A DNA stretch of 64,000 bases from Cupriavidus taiwanensis. GTDB taxonomy: Bacteria; Pseudomonadota; Gammaproteobacteria; Burkholderiales; Burkholderiaceae. The notes under the pieces are model-generated. The model did not search any database. It was given only the letters and a program-made list of their open reading frames with translations, and was not told the origin of the DNA. Within the stretch, counting starts at the first letter, position 1, and every line of letters starts with the position of its first letter. Below, in pieces: positions 55,487-64,000 of this stretch. Made by a program: the position numbers and the translations under genes. The stretch spans positions 1-64,000 of the forward strand of contig NZ_LT984805.1 in NCBI RefSeq assembly GCF_900250115.1. The letters run 5' to 3'.

Positions 55487-56242
55487 TTACCAGACCGTGA
55501 AGCCACCATCGACAGCGATGGCCTGGCCAGTGACAAAGCTTGCGCCGGGCGAGCAGAGCCACATCACGGCGCTGGCAATGTCGGCCGGCTCGCCCAGCCT
55601 TTGCATGGGCGTTGCGAGCGTCAGTTGGGCCATGTCTTGCTGGTTCTCTGGGCGGTCGGTGATAGCCGTGTGCGCAATGCCGCCGGGGCAAATGGCGTTG
55701 ACGCGGATGCCGCGGCTGGCGTAGTCCACCGCAACTGACCGGGTCAGTCCGAGCACCCCGGCCTTTGAGGCGGAGTAAGCCGACAGTCCGGGTCCGCTGA
55801 CGAGCCCCATGATGGAGGACGTATTGACGATGACCCCTGCGCCGTACTCCAGCATCTGTGCACACTGGTATTTCATGCACAGCCAGACGCCCTTCAGGTT
55901 GACGGCAATGGTCTTGTCCCACTCGTCCTCGGAGAAATCGCAGATCGGCGCGCCGCGCGGAGCGATGCCGGCGTTGTTGAAAGCAAAGTCAAGACGGCCC
56001 AGGGATCGGATGGTCTGATCTATCGCCCCGGCGACGTCCGCACCTTGCGCAACGTCTGCGCGGACAAAGATGGCCTTGGCCCCGGCTTTTTCGATGTCAT
56101 GCGCGGTTTCCTCAGCGGCAACCGTGGCGGTATCTAGCAGTGCGACGTCAGCGCCGGACCTGGCGAAGCTCAGCGCAGTCTGGCGACCGATGCCAGTAGC
56201 CGCGCCGGTGACAAACGCAACCTTACCTTCGAATGACTGCAT
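55487..56242 (-). CDS. Classical short-chain dehydrogenase/reductase
   Basis: A 251-aa NAD(P)-dependent oxidoreductase. The cofactor motif TGAATGIG is at 12-19, followed by FNNAGIAPRG, the catalytic Ser in NTSSIMG and the YSASK tetrad residues, ending in the family-typical GQAIAVDGGFT. I start at the ATG at 56242 (AGGA upstream); an extension to 56275 is possible. A metabolic gene with no evident link to the defence modules. Substrate unknown. Confidence 0.93.
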   Translation of the reverse strand: MQSFEGKVAFVTGAATGIGRQTALSFARSGADVALLDTATVAAEETAHDIEKAGAKAIFVRADVAQGADVAGAIDQTIRSLGRLDFAFNNAGIAPRGAPICDFSEDEWDKTIAVNLKGVWLCMKYQCAQMLEYGAGVIVNTSSIMGLVSGPGLSAYSASKAGVLGLTRSVAVDYASRGIRVNAICPGGIAHTAITDRPENQQDMAQLTLATPMQRLGEPADIASAVMWLCSPGASFVTGQAIAVDGGFTVW

Positions 56243-57159
56243 CTGGTGGCATCCTCGCATGGTTTCAATTTGCATGGCGCACCAGAAGGCTGTGATAGCT
56301 GGCCAGTGGCGCGCAGACGAGGATACGGGGGCGCGAGCCGCTAGCCAACGTCAATTCGGACTAGTCGCAAGCGACATGAGTGTGGAAATCTTGGGGAAGG
56401 GGCTGCACGAGGTAAGCCCGCGGCGCCGTGCGGGGCCGGGGAGAACCACTGAAACGGGCCAGTTTCTCTCCAAGCTTCGGCGGAGTAGTTCTGCTGATGT
56501 TTGCTCCGGAAACCGGATGGACTGTCGTCGCGCCTCCTCGCCGACGGCACCGGCAGGCGAGGACAAATAACTGCGCATGGTCGCATACAAGGGTTACGTC
56601 GCTGCGTCCCAGTTTCACCAGTCCGAGACGGGTTAGCCATCTCAGTATCCTGTCCGTTGCTCCGGTCAGTATGACTTGCAGATCGCGCCACAGTCGAAGG
56701 TTTGTTCGGAAATCCATGTACTCCCGTGATCTTCGCAGCATTACCCGCGAGCATGCGCGCGGGCCAGAGGCACCCACCCACGATGACGTGTTAGCCATGG
56801 TTGGGGTGCTGGCGCCTTTCTGCCTATGGCTTCAGCACAGACGGCCGCGCCTCTTTCACCTGCACGAAACGGAGCGCTGTCCGCGGCCATCGACAGGCCT
56901 GCGCCGCACATTCTTCGGACGCTGCCCGTGACCTCGCGCGAATAGCGGAAAAGGGCAGTGACGGATTCCGTGAGTGCTTCCCTCGCCAGGCGGGCGAATT
57001 TAGCAACTAAAGGAAATGTCCCCATCATCTTTTAGCAGGGCCGGACCCGATCGTTCAGCGTGTAGCCTATAAAAGGTGAGAGCCTTGATGAAAGCTTAAA
57101 GGCAGCTATAGCCGTCCGCGGCACGGATCAGGCCACTCAGCGCAACCGAGGGCGACGTC
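56243..57159. other. Intergenic region, possible small minus-strand frame
   Basis: 917 bp. A minus-strand frame at 56361-56722 begins MDFRTNLRLWRDLQVILTGA and then DRILRWLTRLGLVKLGRSDV, which could be a small protein, but the second half degenerates. Otherwise nothing is recognised. Confidence 0.3.
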
Positions 57160-58579
57160 ATGAGCAGATTGTTCGCAGCAGCGGAGTGCCTGCGCAGGGT
57201 TATCGGCGGAGCAGCCTTGACATCTGCTGTTCCCTCCCTGATCGCTGCTGCCCTGGTCCTGGTCGTACTGCAGGGGTGCTCGACTACCCCGGCACGCTTG
57301 CCGGCAGTCCCCGCTGACGTAACGTAAGCGGTCGACTAACAACGCCTCTTGCGGCCGGATACGAGGTCGGCTAAACAGCGGATGTCTTGAGATTCCAAGG
57401 CAGCAAGGCCTCGTAGTCGTCAGCGGTCTTCGCGAGCGGCAGCGCCTTGAACAAGGCGACGAGATAGCGGTACGTATCGACGCCATTGGCCTTGCAGGTC
57501 TCAATGATCGAGTACAGATTCGCGCTTGCGTTCGCGCCAGCCACGGTGTCACAGAAGAGCCAGTTCCGGCGCCCTACGGTGAACGGCCTGATCGAATTCT
57601 CAATCACATTGTTCGATATCGGCCAGGCGCCGTTCTCGACGTAACGGACGAGCTTGGGCCACTGGTTATGGAAGTAGTGTAGTGCCTCGCCGAACTTGCT
57701 TCGCGGCAACACGGTGTGCAGGTGCTGCAACAGCATGGCTTCGATTTCGTCTAGCACAGGCCGACTCTGCTCGGCACGGATCTGCTGGCGCTGCTCTGGT
57801 TTCATCTCGCGAGTCCGAGCCTCGACAGCAAAGAGCTTGGCGATGAGCGCGATGAACTGCGTGATTGGATGTTCGCCACCGCGCTGCTCCTTGGGCAGAG
57901 CCTCCTCGGCCTCAATCATGTAACGACGGGCATGAGCCCAGCATCCAAGATGGATCAGTCGATTCGCGTGCGCGACCTTGTCGTACGAGTCGTACCCGTC
58001 GGTCATCAACACCGTTCCTGGCTTGATGCCGGCATAGAGCTCCGCAGCATGTTTCGTTGACCGCGTTGGGCTGTAAGCAAACAGCCGTACCGGCGGGCCC
58101 GATCCATTCATCTGCGCCCAGAGGTAACTTTTGGTCTGGGCAAGCTTGCCGGGCTCCTTGAGCACCTGGACGGTAGTTTCGTCGCCGTACACAAGGTCAT
58201 CGTCCAGCAGATGGTCGCGCATCAGGTTGATGATGGGCTGCACGGCCTCGCCGACACGTACTACGCTGGCGGCCAATGTACTGCGCGAGAGGTCGCCGCC
58301 GAAGCGGTGCAGCAAGGCGGCCTGGCGGTACAGTGGCAGCGCGTCTTGGTACTTGGAGGTGATGCACCAGGCTAGCGCGGATTCAGTCAGCAAGCCCTTG
58401 GGGATGATGCGTGCGGGGGCGGGCGTCACCTTGATACTGCCGTCGCAGCACGGGCACGCGTACTTGACACGCTGGTGCTGGATCACTCGGACCTGCTGGG
58501 GGATGATGTCGAGTTGCTCGCTGATCTCCACGCCAATCTCAACGGGCCTGTCAGTTTTTTTGTGTGCAGGGCAGGTAAA

Positions 58580-58606
58580 GGCTCACCGTCGATGGAACGG
58601 TGAGCC
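58580..58606 (-). terminator. Hairpin after the IS256 transposase gene
   Basis: A 10-bp perfect stem (GGCTCACCGT with its complement) and a 7-nt loop, 10 bp beyond the transposase stop, followed by TTT on the minus strand. A likely transcription terminator of the IS. Confidence 0.55.
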
Positions 58607-58829
58607 AGCAATATCTTAACGATAAGGGTGGGTGAAGCGTTCCTCGTAGAGGATCGCAAACTGGTTCATGGCAGCCTTCCAGTCATGGGTTGAACTGCCC
58701 CACTTCACCGTGATGTTTCGCAGCGCCAGCCACAGCAGCTTGGTCGCCGCCTCGTCGCTGGGGAAGTGACCGCGCGTCTTGATGATCTTGCGCAGCTGCG
58801 CGTTGATGCTCTCGATCGCGTTGGTAACC

Positions 58830-59060
58830 GGCATGATAGGAACCGGTGCCCTTCCTCTCCTCACCGTGTAACTTGGTGTATGGTTCGACCATCCGGGACA
58901 GGGGCACCGGGGAGCACTTCGGGTGGGCAGGCCGTTCATATACGTTGAGCTGCGAGCTCGTGTTAGTAGTTGGCCGCCCCTGCGACCCGCCCGGTTGCGC
59001 TGCGAGCGCGAATCCGTAGTTGTCGTGCTGTCCCACCGGCTCCCATTTGCGATGTTTCCC
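58830..59060 (+). ncRNA. Putative IS110 bridge-RNA region
   Basis: IS110-group elements transcribe a structured bridge RNA from the non-coding left end. Here the left end is about 250 bp, with possible pairing between CGGGTGGGCAGGCC near 58920 and GGCCGCCCCTGCGACCCG near 58972. Position and size fit; the RNA itself is inferred. Confidence 0.3.
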
Positions 59061-59073
59061 ATGGGAGACGCCA

Positions 59074-60311
59074 ATGCGAGTGATAGGACTGGATGTATCG
59101 CGATCGGTGGCCGAGATCGCCTATTTGGAGAATGGCCGGCTACGCGCCGGCGGGCGCGTCGGACTGCGACGCGACGAGCTGGAACACTTTGCTGCCAAGC
59201 TAAAGCCCGACGACCACGTGGTACTCGAGGCGACCGGCAACACGATCGCCATCGCGAACGTGCTGACAGGTCATGTCGGCAAAGTGATTGTCGCCAACCC
59301 GTTGCAAGTCCGCCTGATCGCAGAAGCGCGCGTCAAGACGGATAAGATCGATGCCGCGATCCTTGCGCAACTCTATGCGAGTGGCTTCCTGCCCGAGGTG
59401 TGGATTCCAGACGAGGCCACGCAAGCGATGCGACGGCAGGTGTCGCGCCGCGCCCAGATCGTGCGGCAGCGGACGCGGCTCAAGAATGAGATTCACGCTG
59501 TCCTTGCCGCACATCTCATCGCACGGTGTCCTGCGACAGACCTGTTTGGCAAGAAAGGGCGGGCCTGGCTGAGCCTTCAGCCGCTACCCATGGACGAGCG
59601 CATCGGGATTGACCAGCGGTTGCATGAGCTCGACAGGCTGGCAGAGAATCTGCAGCAGGTTGAGCGCGTCCTGGCCCAATCCGCTATTCAGGACGACAGG
59701 CTGCGCAAGCTGCTGACCATCACCGGCATCAACACCACCGTTGCGATCGGGTTGATCTCGGCCATTGGCGATATCGCTCGCTTTCGTTCGCCGCAGAAAC
59801 TGGTCAGCTACTTTGGCCTCAATCCTTCGGTCTACCAATCCGGCTTGCAGCCAGCAAAGCACGGACACATCAGCAAGCGCGGACGTTCCTATGCGCGTGC
59901 CATGCTGGTCGACGCTGCCTGGGCCGCAGCCCAAACGGCCGGCCCCGTCCGAGCCTTCTTCCTTCGTATCCGGGATCGTCGCGGTCAGCAGATCGCGGCT
60001 GTTGCCACGGCACGCAAGGTGGCGATCATCGTCTGGCACGTCCTCACGCGTAACGAAGCCTTCGCGGGGACCGCCCGGCGCTGACTGCGCGCAAGACCCG
60101 TGAGCTGGAACTGCAGGCAGGCATGCCTGCGCGTCGCGGTAGCCGCAAGGGGTCTGCCGCCGCCTACAATCTGAAGTCCGTCCGGGATCTGGAGCGTGCG
60201 GCAGGCGAACAAGCTGAGCACGCTTACCAACGGCTGTTCTCGCGCTGGAAGCAAGCGCGACCGCAGGCAAGTGCGGTACGCGCTCCGTGGCCACCAATAC
60301 GGACGCCATAA
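59074..60311 (+). pseudogene. IS110-family DEDD recombinase, frameshifted near the C-terminus
   Basis: The start ATG at 59074 gives MRVIGLDVSRSVAEIAYLEN, with DEDD residues in GLDVS, VLEATGN and the KTDKIDA segment. The transposase_20 domain follows (LLTITGINTTVAIGLISAIG, SYFGLNPSVYQSG). At GCGGGG (60064-60069) a base seems missing: the read frame stops at 60084, while the next frame carries the expected RPALTARKTRELELQAGMPA tail to 60311. Loss of about 75 C-terminal residues may or may not abolish activity. Confidence 0.9.
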
Positions 60312-61894
60312 ACGAGCGAAAGCACCCCCCGGCCTTGTCAACTTCATCCGTCGTGTAAATGATCTTGCGGATCGCCGGTGGGAACGTAAAGAACGGGATC
60401 ACCTGATCCCAGGCGCGACGCCAGGATGCGCCGATCGGTGCATACCGCCGACCCCATTCCCCGTTCTCGAAGGCCGCCAACTCGGCCAGCGCGGCCTCGA
60501 CGGTGGGGGCCGTGTACACGGGCTTGAGCGCCGCCGCCACGGCGCGGCGCTCCTTCCAGTTGGCGTACTCCAGGCTGTTGCGGATCAGATGCACGATGCA
60601 GGTCTGCAGGGTGGTGTTCGGGAACACCGCGGCCAGGGCCTGTTCCATGCCCTTAAGGCCATCGGTCACCGCGATCAGGATGTCTTGGGTACCCCGGGTC
60701 TTCAGGTCGTTGAACACCTTCATCCAGAACTTGGCGCCTTCGGTAGTCTCGATCCACAGGCCCAGGATGTCGCGCGTGCCGTCGGGCAGCACGCCCAAGG
60801 CCAGGTAGACGGCCTTGTTGCGCACCACGCCGTCCTCGCGCATCTTGACGCGCAGCGCGTCGAAGAACACCACCGGGTACATCACCTCCAGCGGACGGGC
60901 CTGCCAGGCGGTCACCTCGTCCATGACCGCATCGGTCACCGAACTGATGAATTCGGGCGAGACCTCGGTGCCGTACTGTTCGGCCAGAAACGCCTGGATC
61001 TCGCGCAAGGTCATGCCGCGCGCATACATGGCGATGATCTTGTCGTCGAACCCGGTGAAGCGCCGCTCGTGCTTGGAATCAGGATCGGATCAAAGCTGCC
61101 GTCGCGATCGCGAGGGATGTCTAACCGCAGCGGCCCGTCGTCGGTCAGAACCGTCTTGGCGCTCTTGCCATTGCGCTGGTTGGCCGTGCCGGCCGGGCGC
61201 TCGGCGCCAGCCGGGTAGCCCAGATGATGGCCGAGCTCGGCCCCCAGGGCGCGCTCGATCAGGGCCTTCTTGAACGCCATCGAGGCGTCCTGCACCGCCT
61301 CGGCGGTCATCGGGCCTTTTACGAAATGAGCGATCAGGTCCTCGGGAATGCTCGGCAGCTCACGGTCGGCGGCCTGGCTGGTCTTGGTTTTGCGTGGCAT
61401 ACATGCTCCTTGGCGACATGTTATGCCCTAAACACAAAATTTCTGACAGGTCCATCTCAACCAGAGCTTGTCCATCATGCTGGCACACCCGCTCTGACTC
61501 CGGCAGTTCGTGGCGCATTGGCACGCGGGGAAGCGCCGGGTCCAACGGCTTGCGGCCGCGCTTCTTGCGCTTGTGACCGGCCACCTCAATCTCTGGCGTA
61601 CCTTCTTCTTCCTGTGCCGGAAGTGTCGCCGCCGTTGGTGCCAGCGTCTCGGCTTCATTGAGGAACAGGTCCTTCTGCTGCGATCCCCGAACCTCGCTCG
61701 TGGCGCCGAACAGCTTGCGCTGGAAGGCCTTGAGCCTCTCGAGCAGCAGGTCACGCTCGACCGTCACCACGCGCAGTTTGCCTTTGAGCGCATCGCGCTC
61801 CTTGGCGGCATTGCGCAAGAGCTGGAGTTCCGCGGCGGTAATCGTGACAGGCGTTGACGACATGGCGGATTTGACCGTCGATGTCATGCAGCGT

Positions 61895-62245
61895 TCACAC
61901 GGCCCGTTGGTAATGTCGCGGCGGGTGCCGCTGGACGGCACTGATGTCGATGCCGTCCAGCAGCCAGTGAAGTTGCTCGACCGAGAGCGTCGCCACTGCC
62001 GCCCCACGCGGCCAAGCAAAACGGTCTGCCTCAAGTCGTTTCAAAAAGAGCCAATATCCGTTCCGGTCCCAGCCAAGCAGCTTGATCCTATCGGCTCGTC
62101 GATTGCGAAACACGTAGACCGCTTGTGCGAACGGATCGAGCCCCAGCGACTGCTCGACCAGCGCCGACAGACCATTGATACTCTTGCGGAAATCCACAGC
62201 TTCCCGGTGCAGGTAGACCTTCAGCCCTTCGTCGAAGCGGAACAT
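61895..62245 (-). CDS. tnpB: IS66 accessory protein TnpB
   Basis: A 116-aa IS66 Orf2 protein: FRFDEGLKVYLHREAVDFRK, SINGLSALVE and the conserved VYVFRNRRADRIKLLGWDRNG. Needed for IS66 transposition together with TnpA and TnpC. Intact; its start overlaps the tnpA stop. Confidence 0.95.
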   Translation of the reverse strand: MFRFDEGLKVYLHREAVDFRKSINGLSALVEQSLGLDPFAQAVYVFRNRRADRIKLLGWDRNGYWLFLKRLEADRFAWPRGAAVATLSVEQLHWLLDGIDISAVQRHPPRHYQRAV

Positions 62246-62703
62246 CAGCTCGCCCCCAACGCTTCGATCATCGCCTTTACGAGTTCACCGTCACGCTCAC
62301 CGCATGCGAGCTCAATCGCTACGCCGTTTGGCAACTTCGCACTCAGCAGCGCGACTGGTCGCGACGGCTGAGGTTGCGGTTCAACTGCCACAGCCGTCGT
62401 GCGACGCGGCGCAGTGACCACAGCTTCGACTTCAGGAGATCGGATTCCCTGAACAACCGGCACGAACGCCGCCAGCGAACCGTGTTCCACTGCCCTCGAT
62501 TCCCGATGCAGCCGAATCCATTTGCGCAGTTGATTGGCATTGACTTGAGCCTTGAGCGCTATGCCTGCCACCGATGCGCCAGGCCGAAGACACAGCTCAA
62601 TCAAACGCCGGTTGGCCACCGGCTCGTAATCGCGTTTCCCATTGCGCCGGACACGCACTACTCGCAGTGGAAAGCAGTCAACATCAATATCGTCAGTGAT
62701 CAT
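62245..62703 (-). CDS. tnpA: IS66 accessory protein TnpA
   Basis: A 152-aa IS66 Orf1 protein with a helix-turn-helix of the type LCLRPGASVAGIALKAQVNA followed by NQLRKWI, and the typical C-terminal LPNGVAIELACG. I start it at the ATG at 62703; an in-frame upstream codon at 62751 would approach the IS end. Intact. Confidence 0.9.
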   Translation of the reverse strand: MITDDIDVDCFPLRVVRVRRNGKRDYEPVANRRLIELCLRPGASVAGIALKAQVNANQLRKWIRLHRESRAVEHGSLAAFVPVVQGIRSPEVEAVVTAPRRTTAVAVEPQPQPSRPVALLSAKLPNGVAIELACGERDGELVKAMIEALGAS

Positions 62704-64000
62704 GGTTTGCGTCCGCAAAGTGTTTGCGGACGCAAGCCTGCCAAGACTCACCCTACAAAACTAGGACGCCGTTTCTCGGTCGCTTACGACGTAACAGCGA
62801 GAGCTGAAATCCCTGGCATGCCCGGGGTACGCTACACAGCAGGGATTGACATTCCCGAATTCACTGAAGCGGCTTTCGAGGCACTGAGACGAGAACGGGA
62901 TTACCTTGCGCGGCAGGGACACAAAGGCCCGATGCCACCGGCGGTGTTCGTCGCGATTTCTGGTGGTGGCGACAATGGTGCATTTGCCGCTGGCCTTCTG
63001 AATGCGTGGACCGCAACTGGGACGCGACCGGAGTTCAAGCTCGTCACCGGCATCAGTACCGGGGCCCTGATAGCCCCTTTCGCTTTCCTCGGGCCGAAGT
63101 ACGACGGGACTCTGAAAGAGGTCTACACGACAATTTCCCCGAAAGACGTCTTGGAACCGCGTAGCTTTCTGGCAGGCGTGCTGAGCGATGGCATGGCGGA
63201 TAATGCGCCGTTGCTAAGGCTGACGCGAAAATCCGTGACGGAGGCCTTCCTGAAAGAGATTGCAGCGGAGTACGCAAAAGGTCGCATGCTGTTGGTCGCC
63301 ACTGCCGACCTTGATGCAAGGCGCGCAATCATCTGGGACATGGGTAAGATCGCAAGCTATGGTGGCCCCAAGGCATTAGATCTGTTCGTAAAGGTCATGG
63401 TGGCGTCAGCTTCGATCCCGGGCGGCTTCCCACCGATGATGGTCGACGTCGTAGTCGACGGAAAGCCCTATCAAGAAATGCACGTTGACGGGGGAATCGT
63501 CGCACAGGTATTCGCTTATCCGGCTGGGATACGCATCAACGACGAGGCGGCGTCGGTCGGAGTCAAGCGGGAGCGCAAACTCTATGTGATCCGCAACGCC
63601 AGACTCGATGCGGATTGGGCGCAAGTTGAGCGCTCCACAATGAGCATTGCCTCTCGCGCGGTCGCTTCGTTGATTCAAAGCCAGGGTATCGGCGACCTTT
63701 ACCGCATTTATGCGACTGCAGAGCGTGATGGTGTTGATTTCAATCTTGCCTTCATCCCGGCGAGTTTCAAGGCGCCCCACAAGGAAGAGTTCGACACCGA
63801 TTACATGCGAGCGCTCTATGACACTGGCTATAACATGGCGTCGAAGGGTTACCCTTGGGCTAAGGCCCCGCCTGGGTTCGCCTTGCCGGCCGCTATAACG
63901 AAATAGCCCTCAGATGTCGGATTCCCTGCCGATTGCATTATGGCTAGCACCTGATGCGGCCCAACCTTTATTCTGACGAATGATGTCCGCATCCCATTCG

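Larger units (their letters stand above)
58823..60348 (+). mobile_element. IS110-family element nested in IS256
   Basis: About 1.53 kb inserted between the codons for IIYTT and NAIES of the IS256 transposase, defined by the point where IS256 coding stops on each side. IS110 elements make no long target duplication and none is seen; exact ends are uncertain by a few bases. A long non-coding left end (about 250 bp) and short right end fit the IS110 subgroup. Confidence 0.85.
58616..61400 (-). pseudogene. IS256-family transposase, frameshifted and split by IS110
   Basis: Three blocks. 61400-61080: MPRKTKTSQAADRELPSIPE through RNGKSAKTVLTDDGPLRLDI. Then, after an apparent one-base loss at 61074-61078 (expected DPILIPKHERRF), 61080-60349: MYARGMTLREIQAFLAEQYG, VFFDALRVKMREDG and VTDGLKGMEQALA with the Mutator-type catalytic Asp residues, ending IRKIIYTT. 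After IS110, 58822-58616: NAIESINAQLRKIIKTRGHF to ERFTHPYR. Non-functional as read. Confidence 0.92.
58544..61453 (-). mobile_element. IS256-family element carrying a nested IS110
   Basis: Termini GGGCCTGTCAG (58544) and, read on the minus strand from 61453, GGACCTGTCAG form an inverted repeat with further matches TTTTGTGT and AGGGCA. The flanking 8-bp duplication is ATCTCAAC (58536-58543 and 61454-61461), as expected for IS256. Net of the inner element it is about 1384 bp. It lies inside IS66 tnpC. Confidence 0.93.
57371..61863 (-). pseudogene. tnpC: IS66 transposase TnpC, interrupted by IS256
   Basis: The N-terminal part starts at the ATG at 61863 (MSSTPVTITAAELQLLRNAA), with the RKLFGATSE motif and zinc-finger-like ERVCQHDGQALVEM. 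The sequence resumes at 58543 with VEIGVEISEQLDIIPQQVRV and continues through the DDE domain (VYGDETTVQVL, LMTDGYDSYD, NNVIENSIRPFTVGRRNWLF) to the stop at 57371. Removing the IS256 with one ATCTCAAC copy restores the gene in outline. Confidence 0.92.
57324..62787 (-). mobile_element. IS66-family element carrying a nested IS256
   Basis: Bounded by GTAAGCGGTC at 57324 and its counterpart CGCTTAC ending at 62787, and by the 8-bp target duplication GACGTAAC (57316-57323 and 62788-62795). Without the inner 2918 bp it is 2546 bp, normal for IS66. It encodes TnpA, TnpB and an interrupted TnpC. The inner insertion proves it arrived first. Confidence 0.95.
57160..63906 (+). pseudogene. Patatin-like lipoprotein gene split by nested insertion sequences
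   Basis: Exons 57160-57323 and 62796-63906 form one 424-aa reading frame when the IS66 element and one 8-bp duplication are removed. The 5' part encodes a lipoprotein signal with lipobox LQGC (Cys40) and reads through VPADVT; the 3' part continues ARAEIPGMPGVRYTAG. Patatin motifs follow: AISGGGDNGAF (oxyanion loop), GISTGA (nucleophile elbow) and DGGIV (dyad Asp). Any long frame entering from the IS at 62374 is an artefact. Unrelated in sequence to the patatin gene at 27955-29643. Confidence 0.9.

Noticed and set aside
62374..62787. 5' extension of the 3' patatin frame into the IS66 element
   Set aside because: It is antisense to tnpA; the true 5' exon lies at 57160-57323, joined through the target duplication.
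1..64000. tRNA, rRNA, integrase and attachment sites
   Set aside because: Looked for as island boundaries; none recognised, so the region's ends and integration mode stay undefined.

Overview
The window is GC-rich with low-GC patches and looks like an accessory region (genomic island or megaplasmid segment) of a Burkholderiales betaproteobacterium, probably near Cupriavidus or Ralstonia. That assignment is inferred from codon style and from the IS66/IS21/IS256/IS110 content; no rRNA, tRNA or housekeeping gene anchors it. No integrase, replication gene or CRISPR array was recognised.

Layout. 0-9 kb: a complete type III restriction-modification pair (Mod 19-2076, Res 2091-5081) followed by a 1090-residue single-chain Eco57I/type IIG-like methyltransferase-restriction protein (5787-9059). 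About 9.3 kb: a 172-bp element bounded by Tn3-type inverted repeats. 9.6-25.4 kb, minus strand: a complete type II Wadjet (jetABCD, DUF2397/DUF2398/TIGR02680/DUF2399) joined by 4-bp overlaps, followed by a SWIM-SNF2 helicase gene carrying two frameshifts and an IS21-family insertion (12102-14666), then an OGG-fold glycosylase-like gene. 26-34 kb: small hypotheticals, a broken cold-shock gene ending in a 50-bp perfect palindrome, a patatin-like lipoprotein with a partner lipoprotein, an IS66 relic, a secreted protein and a DUF2272 peptidase-like protein. 34.5-37.7 kb, minus strand: an ABC-three-component (ABC-3C) defence operon whose ATPase has lost its C-terminal half and reads in frame into a peptidoglycan-amidase domain. 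37.9-40.1 kb: an orphan SOS box, a membrane protein, and a cluster of six 21-bp repeats that look like collapsed transposon ends. 40.8-45.2 kb: small housekeeping-like and stress genes (SEC-C protein, TetR plus alpha/beta hydrolase, YefM-YoeB), flanked by two partial copies of one gene 3' end. 45.8-54.9 kb, plus strand: a second, unrelated Wadjet-like operon (JetABCD with overlapping genes) preceded by an XPB-N-terminal-like 'helicase-associated' protein. 55.5-63.9 kb: an SDR dehydrogenase and a second patatin lipoprotein gene split by a three-level nested insertion (IS66 containing IS256 containing IS110), with 8-bp target duplications preserved at the two outer levels.

How it fits together. 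Five anti-invader modules (type III R-M, type IIG-like R-M, Wadjet II, ABC-3C, Wadjet-like) are stacked, with IS traffic in between. The most unusual items are the five-gene Wadjet-like cassette with its helicase-associated first gene, the ABC-3C ATPase-amidase chimera, the SWIM-SNF2 gene downstream of Wadjet II, and the repeat cluster at 39.4-39.8 kb. Several genes carry single-base indels, so read-level verification matters before any of them is called dead. All family assignments come from reading motifs; no database search was run.
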